Position numbers and translations under genes: made by a program. A DNA stretch of 64,000 bases. Source: Gossypium raimondii (lineage: Eukaryota; Streptophyta; Magnoliopsida; Malvales; Malvaceae). How positions within the stretch are numbered: the first letter of the stretch is position 1; every line of letters starts with the position of its first letter. Under the pieces are notes generated by a model that searched no databases, was not told where the DNA came from, and saw only the letters and a list, made by a program, of their open reading frames with translations. Below are positions 50,787 through 63,400 of the stretch, piece after piece. The stretch is taken from positions 10,788,001 through 10,852,000 of the forward strand of contig NC_068569.1 in assembly GCF_025698545.1 (NCBI RefSeq), written 5' to 3'.

Positions 50787-52431
50787 AATTTTGCTAAAAC
50801 TGTTTTCATTGAAGTTGCAATAATTTCCATGGGAAATTAGAGTTTGTTTTCTTGAGTAAGAACAGGGAAATTTACAGAATCCAGACTGATGCTTTATTCT
50901 CTTACATGCATGCACCAGATGAAAAGTTGTGAATTTTGTTCTTTTTTCTCTTGATATAGTATGTCAGTTATGGTTTCCATCAATTCTAGGAATACCAATG
51001 ATGTCTATCGAGTGTGTGTGCGTGTAAATGGAAAATACCAATGACACAACACAATATCTTAAAATAGCATTGAGTCATTGACAACTATGTAACCTGATCG
51101 TCTTATGGTTTTATGAAAATCTCATGCGACAGCCAGAGTTTATATGCAAAGAGCTTGAGTTCTTCAAGCACAGCCCTCACATGCTGGCCAACAACAATCT
51201 TCTGCGACTAAAGTTGTCATTTAATATCCTCCACGGTTAGTATTTTATAATGTTGGTAGCTTATAATATTTTATTAGATTAAATAATTGTATTGTAAAGA
51301 TGTAACATTTGTATGTAAATTTATCTTATATAGATATATAACTTTATATAAAATTATCTTATAAAACAACGCAATCATGTGAAAGGGTGTCTCATTAAAA
51401 GATATATCTCTATCAAAGGTATATCATGAAAAGATACATCTATTAGATGTAAATATAAAGGACCTTTCTATTAGTCATTTTGACTATTCTGCTTAAAATA
51501 TTGAGGACTTTGTTATATCTTGGATGTATTTTAAAACCTTAAGAAAGTGTTCTACACGTCTCAAAGTCAATATATTTTAATAATATTATTATGCATCATT
51601 TTATCTAAATTCTTGAAATTATCAATCCATAAGTTGTATTCCAAATAATATGAAAAGAAATCATGCAACAAAATAAATAATTAGTTCACTTACTTGTATT
51701 GTAATCAAAGAGGAGGCAACACTTATAATTTGTAGTCATAGAATAATTTTGTTTCAACCCTTGATCTTAAAGCATGCATCACGACAATAAATCACTATTC
51801 TTCCTTTGTACATCATATATAAAATTATCATATGAAAGGCACATTTTAAAATTGTTATTTTTAGTGATAAAAAATCTATTGATAAATGATTGTCACAAAA
51901 TCATATAATAATATATTGATAATAACAAAACAATTAATAAAAGGTTGTTAACAACGATTAAATAACTGAATAGTAAAGTTACAATAATAGAGACCATTTA
52001 AAGTGTAGATTCAAAATAAAAAGTGATGATTTGGTAAAGACACCTCAACAACTATTAATGTATTATATATATGCTTTGTTTGATGTTGGAATTATTATTA
52101 TTTTATTCTAAGTAATATTATTTTTTGCATGGTTATATATATATATATATATATATATGATATAATGATATATTACTAAATTTATATGCTCTTATATTGA
52201 GTTGATAAAAGTTTTAGAACTAAAGTTTCGAAATATCAAATGATTGCTATGTTAGTAATATTTCAGTTGAAATCATATTAGTGAGAATAATGCCAACAAA
52301 AAAAAGAGAAAGATAAACATGTAAAATAGACATTTGCTAAATTTCCCGGGGCAAAGTAATCTCTTACATAAACTTTATGCACTACTACAAACACTGCTCT
52401 TCAAATGCCACCACTTGGTCTCATGTCATTA
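50787..52431. other. Spacer between convergent ALE2 and HOTHEAD genes
   Basis: About 1.6 kb holding both 3' UTRs. A less AT-rich piece at 51130-51236 has a stop-free plus frame (PEFICKELEFFKHSPHML...) that I cannot identify. A (TA)n microsatellite lies at 52134-52158. Otherwise AT-rich. Confidence 0.55.
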
Positions 52432-55400
52432 TTACACATGAGCAGCTTTTCCTAGTCTTCTTCTCAAAATCTTGACTCCCATGTACCTGCAAAAATCAGA
52501 ACAACCGGGTTAATTTAGCTCCAAAATCATGATTGTTTACCAGCTTTGGTCTCAACGGTTACTGCTGGTTGGCATGACTAATGAAATGTGTAGACAAAGC
52601 TAACCTGCCCATCATCAAGACAGTGCCCTGAGGATTTGTTCCAGGGGATTCATTAAATGTGGAGCCATCGACAATTCGGAGTCTGTTGGTGCCAAGAACT
52701 TTGAGGTCAGGATCCACCACTTTGCCGACGTGGCACCCTCCATGGTAATGCCAAATTGTGATCACAGTGTCTTTGCAGAACTGCTCTAGGGACTTGGTGT
52801 CATTAGTATGCTTTGGTATAAGGTTAATGTTAGCCTTGACACTCATGTTAAGAAGCTTCTCTACAGTTGGTTTGTCACACCTTGTGAAGTTTGTGAAATG
52901 TTTTGATTGTATAACCTTGGCAGCCATGCGGATCCCGTCAACGCATCGCTGCAGATCATGTGGGTGGTGGAAGTAGTTGAAGGTAACTGAAGGGTTGTCA
53001 TCGATGTTGGTGTTGACCAAGTTGAGGTGCCCCGTGGAAATAGGCCTGGCAATCTTTTCCAAAATGAAACCTCCCTTGAATGCTTCATGTGGTAGGTCTC
53101 GTTTTCTTTTGATGAAAGCTTGGATCGCTTCGGGTGTCCTTTGCTTCGGAGGAATCGTAGAGAGCTGACCGATCTGGTTCAGTATAACAAAAGACAAAAA
53201 CCATCAGGAATAAACCAATTCCTAATTCATGAAATTTGTGAATCGAAATTGCAAGAAAGTTTACATTTATTTATCTCTTCTTAGTTAATTAATCAATAGT
53301 ACTTGAGATCACCTCAGCAGACAATATTCCATGATGGCAACGAATGCTATCCTGGGATTGTCCAAATCCACTGCTGGATTCAATGTAAACCCCCATCTTG
53401 GTAATGCCTACAGTTTGAATAAGGGACTGTTCCACTGGTCGATTAGTGGGGACGAAAACCGAGTTCATCGGGTTATCAGCCATGCCTTTGCCAACAAACT
53501 CATTGCGCAGAACCATAGAAATGTTCAACTTGTTGAGTTCAGCCTTTGGTCCAATACCACTGAGCATTAGCATTTGAGGAGTTCCAATTGCACCACATGA
53601 CAAAATCACTTCACTCCTCCGATTGTTTGTGAGAAATGCCTGATGCTGGTTCCCATTTTCATCCTTGAAAATCACTCCCATTGCCATTGGTCTCCTCCCT
53701 GTACCAGACATCAATTTTTTTTCCATCTCATTAACAAATTAAATGGTAGTAAGAAAAGGGTGTATGTATATAGATATACCTGTTTGATCGAATAAGACTT
53801 TTTGGACGGTGGCATATACCAAGACAGTAAGCATTTTGGGGTTTGCAGAAGCAAGCAGTTCGGCTGCAGTATGGCGACGGCCAAAGCGGTCGAAAAGGGT
53901 ACCTCCAACTTTAGTTCCATGGATATGATCGTAGGTGAATCCATTATAAGGTGACACCCCAACATCCAAAAGGCTGTCCTTGAAGGCACCCTGCCATTGT
54001 GCTAGTTTAGGCTGGTGAATAATTTGCTTCTCCACCCATGGATATGACTCATTTACTAGCCTTTCATCCCAACCCACTCTCCGGATGAAACTGTAATATT
54101 CACCCAGCGAACTTCAAACATCAATGCTTATATCCGGTAATGACAAAATAGTAGGGTATACATAAATTTTGAAGTATTTCAGCTAACCATTTATTACGCA
54201 TTTGTGGTTTATTTGTACTGTTGAATACCCAAGTTAAAAAAAGTCAACTGAGTTCCATGGTTAAAATTTTATTAAAAATAATTAAGGTCCTAATAAAAAT
54301 TGCATTCGACCGAGTTCTTAAAATATAAAAAATATCAAAATCCTTAACAGATCATTAAGTGATAGTGTAACAATTGATATAAAAATAATGACATGACAAT
54401 TAATATATTATTTAACATGAAAAAACTGATCATGCGACTTAATTGATTTTAATTATTTTACAAGTTTTGATATCAAAACTATCATAAAATTAAAACTATC
54501 AAAACTTATAAAAGTAGTAAAATTTTAAATTTTAAAAGTTCTATTAATTTTTTAATAATTTTATAATTTTATATAATCTCTACTTAGTTTCAAAACTTTA
54601 ATTTTTAAAATTTTCATAATATTCATAAAAATATAGAAAATTATTAAAAATATAATACACCTTTTTTTATCTTCCCGTCATGTATCATCATTATCAACTT
54701 CCTTCGCATCGCTTTCATTCAACCAAAGTCATTTTTATCCCTTACATTAAGCCATCAAACAATAAAAATATTGTCACTCAAACCCCTTATTTAGCATCGA
54801 TACAAACTTGATCACCATCAAACTTTATGCTTCTCATATTTTTATTACTGAAACCAAAGATTTCAAACCTTCAAAATAACAAAAATATATATATATTTCT
54901 TTTATAATCTTCATAACTTTTAACAAAGTTATAATATTTTTTATAATTTTATATAAAATTTTTCATATTATTTTAAAATACTAATTTTATAAATTTTCTA
55001 TAATTTTCACAATTTTTATTTTATTATATTTTTATAAATTTAAAATTTTATAATTTTTTTCTATATTGTATAATATCTTAATAATTTTCAAGTTTAAATG
55101 TTAAAATTCTTATAAAATAATTAAAAACTCAATTAAGATCTTATAAAATAATTTAAAAATCAATTAAACAGTCACGTCAAATGTTTTCATGTTAGCCCCA
55201 TATCATAATTCTTTCAAACTATCACATCATCCATTTATCACTTAAAAACTCATTAAGGGTTTTGAAAAGGTTTGTGAGTTTTCTCTTTTCCTTTTTTGTC
55301 TTTTTAGCTTAAAAAGAGTTTTTAGGGTGAAAATGAAAACGATGTTTAATTTTTTGGAATGACATCTCCTTACCACCAAAGCTTCCAAAAAAAGTAGATA

Positions 55401-56788
55401 AAATTATAATAAAAAGGAATTTGCTGACACCAGACATATTACTTTCGTGCATTGTTGATGGTACCCTACGTAACTCCTAAGACCAAATGTGTTGGAAAAA
55501 TAACGAGACTCTTCTGGTGTTATTTTCAGTGTGATGGTTTAGGTTTTGGTTTTTTTACGTTTTATTGTTATTTTTATGCTATCTATAAATAAATAGACTA
55601 TTCATCTAAATAAGGTTATGCGTATAACATGCTTATGTTTAATTTATATATATATTTAAAATATTGTATTTGTATGCATATTTTTAAAATAATAATATAA
55701 TTCTCTAAAACTTCAAATGAAAACATTTAATTGCCTAAAAAAGATGATCATAATTTCTTTTAAAGCGAAAACTAATTATTTTGAAGGAAGAACATGGGAG
55801 CTCGGATAACGGAACTATAATTGTTGGCCATTAATTCTTTGTTGAATTTATGAGGACATGATAATTTAGATTTTCTTGAAACTTATTATAGACTGTGAAC
55901 TACTTTTGACAGATTTCAATATTGCAGGACCCAATTCTACATGTTATATATAATATTATCTCTTCTTCTTTTTTAATATATGTAAAAAAGATGAATTGAA
56001 GAGTATAGAAGTCGACAACATACCCTGAGTTAGCTCTGGTGTAAAAGCCAGCATTGATGCAAGTGCCACCACCCAGAACCCTAGCCCTTGCATTGATGAC
56101 ACCATCGGTTGAAACAAAAGGTTGGGAAGCAGAGGTGGGGGACGTGTCTGCCAGGGCGATGTGGAAGTTGCTGAGGAAGGAGACATTGACGTTTGAGAAG
56201 GGAACGCCTCCTCTCTCCAACACCAACACACTGAAGTTTTGAGACAGTGTGGCTGCTAAGGGACATCCTGCTGTGCCACCTCCCACTATTATGTAATCAT
56301 ATGATGCTTCGTCTGTGTTTGATGATGAGAACGATGATGATGATGCCCAAAATGAACTCGCCCTTTTGATGAATGGGTATTTGAATTCATAATAATCACT
56401 GCCACCTGCAACAGTTGCCAGTTTTTCCAATGTATTCTCAAGTTAATTCAATCAACTATCTATGATCCAGAAATAAGGTACAGAAAAATGAGACGCAATG
56501 GTACATCATTAATCAATTAATCAAAAACCCAAATTTATTCAAACGAAAACAGATCCAAATAAGATGATTTTCAGATTCTAAAAGAGAGAAATATTATTGA
56601 TCCTACAAGAATAAAGATAAATTCTATATTATATACCCAACATACAAGATCAGAAGAAACAAGTACATATATATACAAGAGCTGAGAGAAGCAGAAAAAG
56701 GAAAAAGACCTTGAAGAAAAGGGAGAGTATTGAGCCAAAGAATCAAACAGATGGAAAGCTTCTTCAATGCCCCAAGAAAAGCAGCCAT
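52432..56788 (-). CDS. HTH: HOTHEAD-like GMC oxidoreductase
   Basis: Six exons in coding order: 56710-56788, 56024-56405, 53780-54090, 53313-53698, 52605-53173, 52432-52486. They are all GT-AG and give 593 residues, as in Arabidopsis HTH (594). A signal peptide (MAAFLGALKKLSICLILWLN) leads into DYIIVGGGTAGCPLAATLSQ, the FAD-binding Rossmann motif (GGGTAG about 68-73). The second GMC signature is GAIGTPQMLMLSGIGP. Near the C terminus, IWHYHGGCHVGKVV carries the catalytic His and NPQGT completes the FAD site. HTH proteins are extracellular or ER-routed flavoenzymes linked to long-chain dicarboxylic fatty acid formation for the cuticle; mutants show organ fusion (established). Intron 2 (54091-56023) is nearly 2 kb and AT-rich. 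The start at 56788 was chosen because it begins the signal peptide; an upstream in-frame ATG at 56878 would add 30 residues before it. Confidence 0.94.
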
Positions 56789-56937
56789 TGAAAGGCTAAA
56801 CAGCAGCAGATTATCAAACTCAAAGCAAGAATCCTTTGCTTCCTGAAAAACAAACAGATTCCTCTTTGCGGCTCTCACTGGGTGGCCTTGTTTTGTGTGT
56901 TCTATATGACACTTAGCGCTTCGAGCTGATCAATGAT

Positions 56938-56950
56938 GAATATATATAAA
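56938..56950 (-). promoter_or_regulatory. TATA-box candidate for HTH
   Basis: TTTTATATATATTCA on the minus strand about 150 bp upstream of the HTH start codon. AT-rich surroundings make this only a candidate. Confidence 0.3.
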
Positions 56951-56959
56951 AATTAACTC

Positions 56960-58569
56960 CAACATACGGTAGCCAAACAAACTAGACAGCGCATATTATA
57001 ATGAAATCGAAAAAGAAAACAATATATTAAACGGTATTTAAAATCACTGCAACGAGGGCTGGTGTAAGTCATTAATGTTGAAATGAATGCCGGAGTTTGG
57101 AGTGTAGGACTCTCCTTTTAATTTATTGGCCGTTGGATTCAAACTCTACGTTCATTTCCATCATCCAGCTCATATACTCTATCCTTTTTCTACATTCATT
57201 GATGTAATATTTATGATCTTGTGGAACGTTCAAGAATAATGCTTAAACCTTTGAATATTAATCTAATTATTTTTCATGCACACATTTCTTTATAATATCA
57301 AAATCTTAAATTCTTAATCCTGCGTTCAAATTTTAAAATTATTTCTTACTCTTGCCATCTACAAATTTATTTTTCATTTTCGGATCTAAATTATCGTAGG
57401 GTAGGCTGGGTTTTGTTAATTTGTTGGGTAGCTATTAGACTAGATAAGTTATTTAGTTAAATGCCACAATTGATGGTAGTGTAGTCCTTGTCATTATTAT
57501 ATTAGGTGTATTGTTCATTTTAAAGGTTAATTAATTGTGATGAGATTATATTAGGTTTGATAATGATTTTTATTGTTAAATATTGACTTTGCAATTAAAC
57601 ATTTCTAAAACCTAATTTCTCTTTTATCTGTGTTGTATAATTTGGGTGGGTGCCATTTATGACAACATCTTTAAATACTCTATCCAAACATTGATAAACG
57701 ATTCATTAATGAAATTTATGGAAATAAAAACTTTTTTTTTATTTCTCTAAAATATATATATTCAGAAAATTTAATATACAGACTGTAAGGGAAGGTGAAG
57801 AAAAAAGGACAGCGGAAAAATAATTGTAAATTTGTCGGTTTCTTAATTTGTAAATGTCTTATGTTGTAACAACTTTAATAAATGTGATAACAAAACAAAC
57901 AAATTTTGCAGGTTAGGGCTAATTAAAAATCTTATTAAATCTCATGCGATGGTTTAACGATTAAAGATGTTTACTGTTTTAGGTGGTGTGATCTATAACA
58001 TACATTATATAAAGGGAGAATATAAGAGTGTGAAAGGGTCGGACCAAACTATAAGGGAATTTATTATTATATTACGAGTTTAATTAACAAATTATATGTT
58101 TATTTTGTAGATGAACAGAGGTAAACGGAGAGGAAATTAACCCTAAAACATTTATATTTTCTTTGAAAGTAATTATAGTGTAAAACCCAGACTCAATTTG
58201 TTGAGCTATTCATATACAACTTTTATATTTGTATTCTAATAATGAAATTTTTTTTATTTATATATAGAAAAAATATATATTAGTATTTTGCATTTCCTTT
58301 CATCATTATATAAGAGGGGATACCGTTTAGATCCATATTATACTTAATACCGAATCAAAACTCTAGTCATTATCCCAAAAGCGTTGATGCATTCTTTAGG
58401 AGACACCACTCTTGCATTAAAAATCCGACATTTTTTTCCCTTGTTGCATATATTCTTTAGTCGTGCCATATCATATGTCTGAAATCTTAATTTCTATTCC
58501 AAGACAGATGTCTTTTATTGCAGCAAAGGGAAGGAGAATAAATTATAAAATAACTATTATATTTAGAAA
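56960..58569. other. AT-rich DNA upstream of HTH
   Basis: About 1.6 kb; no gene, no clear repeat boundary. The part nearest 56.9 kb should hold the HTH promoter. Confidence 0.5.
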
Positions 58570-59350
58570 ATAACTTATATTAGGATGATCCTAAAATTAA
58601 AATTTTTAGGCACCAATAAAATTTTGTCACATCATCAAATTTTAAAGATATGAAATTATAATTATACACTCATTCATAGAGAAATTATTTTATGAACCCT
58701 TACCACCACATTATTCATGGTCCCTTTTCAATTATTTAATAATATTTTAACAATTTTTTCTATGTTATTGACATATAATTTTGGTAATTTTTTACCATGA
58801 ACCCTAAATCTAGAATCCCGAATCTTGAATAAAAAACTTAGAACCCCAAACCATAACCCAGAACCCTTGCACCCTAAACTCGAACCATGAACTTCAAACT
58901 CATAATATGTAACCCTGAACCCTTGAACCTTAAACCTAAACATGTAACCTCAAACCCTGAACCCAAAACTCAAACCGAACTCTGAACCTCAAATCTCAAA
59001 CCCAAACCCAGAACCTTAGGGTTTAGGGTTTAAGGTTTAAGGTTCGAGGTTCAGTATAAAACAGTTATCAAAATTATGTGTCAATGATATGAAAAAATTG
59101 CACAAAAATAAAAAATATTAACTTATGAAAAAACTAATTAAAATTTGTAAAAGTATAAAAGATGTTTGTTTATAATTTAAAAAATTAATTATTTTAAGTA
59201 ATTTAATTAAATTTAAATTAAGTTGGAAAAGATATTAGATATATATGAGTATATAATAATACTTTGTTATCTTTAAAATTTAATGACGTGGCACTATTTT
59301 ATTGGTGCCTAAAAATATACTTTTTGGATGATCCTAATATAATTTATTCC
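58570..59350. mobile_element. Fold-back element with telomere-like interior
   Basis: The two ends are long inverted repeats. The left, 58570-58650 (TTATATTAGGATGATCC...TTTTTAGGCACCAATAAA...TTTTAAAGAT), pairs with 59269-59350. A second inverted pair lies further in (CAATTTTTTCTATGTTATTG near 58750 against CAATTTTTTCATATCATTG read on the minus strand near 59095). The centre, about 58797-59052, is made of degenerate AACCCTAAA/GAACCC units that switch orientation near 59015 to TTAGGGTTTAGGGTTTAAGG. No coding capacity. Class is unknown: MULE-like or a MITE. Confidence 0.65.
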
Positions 59351-60477
59351 CATATATTTAATAGAAAAACCTTTGATTTAGAATTTGAGATAAATTTAAT
59401 CAATTTACAAAATTATTTTTGAAGAAAATTTTAAACAAAGTTAGAATTAAAATCTTAATATATAAACTACTATCTACCGTAAAAATATCTGTATATTAAT
59501 TCATTGGGGAGAGAAGGTGGTTGAATAATGCATCCTACAAAGCAAGCAAGCATGCAGAACCCAAGTTTACATTGAAGTAGTTATTGACAGCTAAAATCAA
59601 TTACTCTGAGCTATTTCATCCACGGCCACGACCTTTGAGTTCAGTTCTCAGCCTCTTTCTCTGGTTGCAAATTGTGTGTCCTAATACGATGCACATGAAA
59701 ATACCTACCCATCCAGCTGTAAATCAACAAGAACAAGCACAAAAGAAGGATTGTTGTAGTCAGCTAGTAGTAAATATTCTTGAAATTTGCGATTTGATGA
59801 TTTTTCATTTTATTTTATATTTCTTCAACTGCCTTATTGGAAAATGGGTCCAGTTGCAAACGAATGAGCATTTTAATTAAGAGGGTGGGAAGGAAGGAAA
59901 GACCCGAGACTTCAAAAGAAACAGGTGAAACAATATTTAAGATTTGTGCGGCTGATGGAGATTGGAGCGTAGTGCCGTAAATATTCGACGTACGTCCGTA
60001 ATAATAAAATCAAAAATCAAAATTACCATTGGTAAAATGCCGAGGAAGGACATAATAATTCTGTCGTTGATGAACAGACATGACATAACATCACAAGCCC
60101 ATGCACCCTTCACTTTTAGTGATCAATCTCCAAATTGGGTAAAAACAAGTATTAATAAGGCCTTACAACTTATCCGACATACAATAAATATAATTGATGA
60201 TTAAAAACCTATGCTGAAGAATAAAGTATAAAACAAAAAAGAAAAAACTATTTAATGGGGGGCTCAATCGCAAGAAAGCCAAGGCCCCCATTTGTGTAAA
60301 CGGCACTTGCTCAAAAAACAAAATGTCTTCTCAACATGTGTTGACTGTCACATTCTTGGAAGAGATGTAGACTTCATGGACCATGAAATAACATACGTGA
60401 CAAACACCCTACCATGAAAGCCAAGTACAAGACAGGCGTCTTCCAAGCACAAAGAATGAATTTCTGATAAGTTAAAA
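59351..60477. other. Spacer before RHD3 3' end
   Basis: Open frames at 59584-59880 and 59962-60204 have no recognisable domain and typical non-coding composition. The right part should contain the RHD3 3' UTR. Confidence 0.5.
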
Positions 60478-63400
60478 TCAGTCTTCTTTAGGGGGACTAG
60501 AGTAATCGATATCGTTTCCTGATGCAGTTACTCCAGACGAAGCACTCGACGATGTATTGCTGCTGCTGCTTCCGTTTTGGAAGCTCTTGAATGCTGTTGC
60601 ACCCGAGTTTGTCTGAGGATTGTTAGTTGCGGGACTTTGCCCCTGCTCCGCTAACTTTGTGAGAAGGTTCATGACGGTGGGGAGAAACTTGGTAGATATG
60701 GAAAGAACCCCAGGAAGCTGCAAGCATAGAAAGGCGTAAATTAGACCTTCAATCAAAGGGAAAATGGTGAAACATATTAATGACAGTGACAATTGGACTA
60801 ATTTGAAGGACAAAAGGCAGTTTTATAGCTCTTCAGGATATATAAAAAATGCATGACGTTACTAACAGCCACTGAACACACTTCAATAATAATTTTATTC
60901 ATATAATGAGCTGCAAAATGGAGACCAATGGAATATTTAACAAATAGAAAAAGCACAAAGATCTTACTAATGGCTGTATTTGATGAAAAGCAAATCTGTT
61001 TGGATGCATGCCCAGAATGTTTTTAAATGCTTTTAAATACATTGTTTCAATGTATTGTACTGTAAAGGTCGTTGCTAACTAAATATATTAAGCCTGATAA
61101 CCAAGAAACCGGGGATAAAAAATTTTAGTTCAAAACTTACAACGCCATGTTGGAATTCACCGGAAATGTTGAGTTGCACCCATAGAGCCTTCACAGTAAG
61201 GTAACCCACAAAGAGGACACCCAGATATAAAGGATTTCTGCAATGAGGATATTTGTAAGTAAGCACAGGCAACAAACAAAGGATTATATCATTGAATACT
61301 GACCAAACTTAATTCAAAGCTACAAGTGCAACATGCACCTTAGGAGAGTCATAAATTCATTAAATCCCAAGACGACCAAGGCAACAATTGCCCATGGAGG
61401 TGGCATCCAGTTGTTGTTACGCCTGCTGGCTTCCTGAAAGCAGAAGGCATCAGTTAACTCAGGGAAAAAAAACAATGCATTGGCAATAACATGTCTACCT
61501 AAGCCACAATATTAATTCTGAATTCTGGTCAATAAAACTTTTGACAATAATACCATATATGCTACAAAAGAAGCAGTACATGTGCAAATTAGAGGAACAG
61601 AACAGGACAGAATTTTAGGGCGCAAGCAGCAATAAATAATGCAACTAATTAAAGCCAGTTAATGTGAATTGCAATTTGCAATTGCAGAAGACTTATTTTT
61701 CTAGCACTTTAGGCAACATCGGAATTTGATTTGAAGACTGACAATTCAAATCAATATTGGATAAGAAAATGATAAAACGAAATCTTTGGAATAATTAGAA
61801 ATTGAAAATTCATGCCTGAGCAGAAATGGCCTGAGTGACACTGTACTCTGTCTCAGCCCTGAATTGCCGCCACAAAGATTTGCACTGAACAGGTGTGATC
61901 AATGTCTTGGCGGGTGGAACCTACACCAAAATCAGTCATAAGAATATATCATGGATGATAAATGGAGGAAAAGACAGTGTTCAACTGATGAACTAATAGC
62001 ATGAGAGAGAGGAAATGTATCAAGACCCTTGGGTTGCTTCAGCATTATGCATTTAAGTGAATGCCACACAAATTTGACATTTATGGTAACCTTCATTATC
62101 AAACAAACAACAAACTACTTTTGACTTTCAATATTAAATCCATGTGGCCATAAAAATGCCAAATGCAATGTTCAAACAGTTTGTATAGTTATGTCTCTCA
62201 TAAAGAATCTCAGCAACAAGACTTCACCTGTTCCCACGAGCTTGAGGCCAGGGGATCAAATGTTGTAATGCTTTTGTCAGCCACAGCAGCATTACTTTTA
62301 GCATCCACCAAGGCAGAAGTTAGTGTATTCTCGATATTATCAACATCATCATCCAACCGGATGGCAGCCATGACGGATAGCAACTTTAAGGACTGAAAAA
62401 TAAATCATAAACAAGTTTAAAAGAGAATAGAACCGTAGAATGATTCTGAAAATCCAACAAATGGGTTTACAAAAACATACTGCAGAGCGAGCTGTTTTAG
62501 TGATGGCTCGAATATCTTCCTTCCCAGTCCAAACCCGTGGCATTGAATCTGAATCATGACTAAACAATGTTGAAAACCTGTATGCAAATTTAGAGTCAAC
62601 GTCAATTATGTATAATGCCTAGCAAATCAGGCACTTTAACTCAATCATTGAAATATGTCATTACCTATCCTTCATACGTATCAATACCCTGCCAGCTTCT
62701 TCTCTTGCTTTTGCTTCAACCACACCTCTAGCATAATCCTGTAGACTTGTTAGCATCTTCTCCTTATCTTTTGCATCCATTTCAAAGCCAGAAAGGGCAC
62801 TGGAGAGTCCAGAAACAGCTGATACTGTTTCACGCTGGAGAAGTTTCTTTATTGAGGGCCAGGTCTCATTATTAGCTCCATCTAAAAGTGCTTCAACAGG
62901 TCCTGCTAATGCCTCATTCAGCTTTGCCTGCAAATGCACCATAATTATCGGTAAGACTCCAAGTGGTAATAAACTAATCATAAACACTTGCTCTGGATGT
63001 CACCATGACAAATTCTTCAAAGGTTATGAAATTTCTCGCCGATATACAGCACGGAAAACAATAAAAAAAAGACGAGCATAATCACATCAATGCGAACATT
63101 GATATGAGGTAATTCGTTGTTCACTGTACATCGTATATTAGAATAAAAAGAAAACACTAAATATCCCAAACTTACGATCTTCAAAAGAATTGAACTAGAA
63201 AAATTCAGAACTTTTTTAATCAGACCTAGATTCCATATTTTAAAGTTTAATAACCTAACTGTTTAATATGACATCTTTGTTAATTGGGCTTCTATTATTT
63301 TTAAAGTAATCACATTGCATGTAATAAGGTGAAATTTTCAGCAACTAGCAACACAGTAAAGCTTGTTTGGGTTACACTATACCCAACTAAAAACTAGCAA

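Noticed and set aside
58797-59052. True interstitial telomere tract
   Set aside because: Only two or three exact TTTAGGG units; the rest is degenerate and enclosed by inverted arms, so an element interior is a better description.
59584-60204. Two frames (98 and 80 codons) before RHD3
   Set aside because: No domain, no splice partners, no homology I can recognise.
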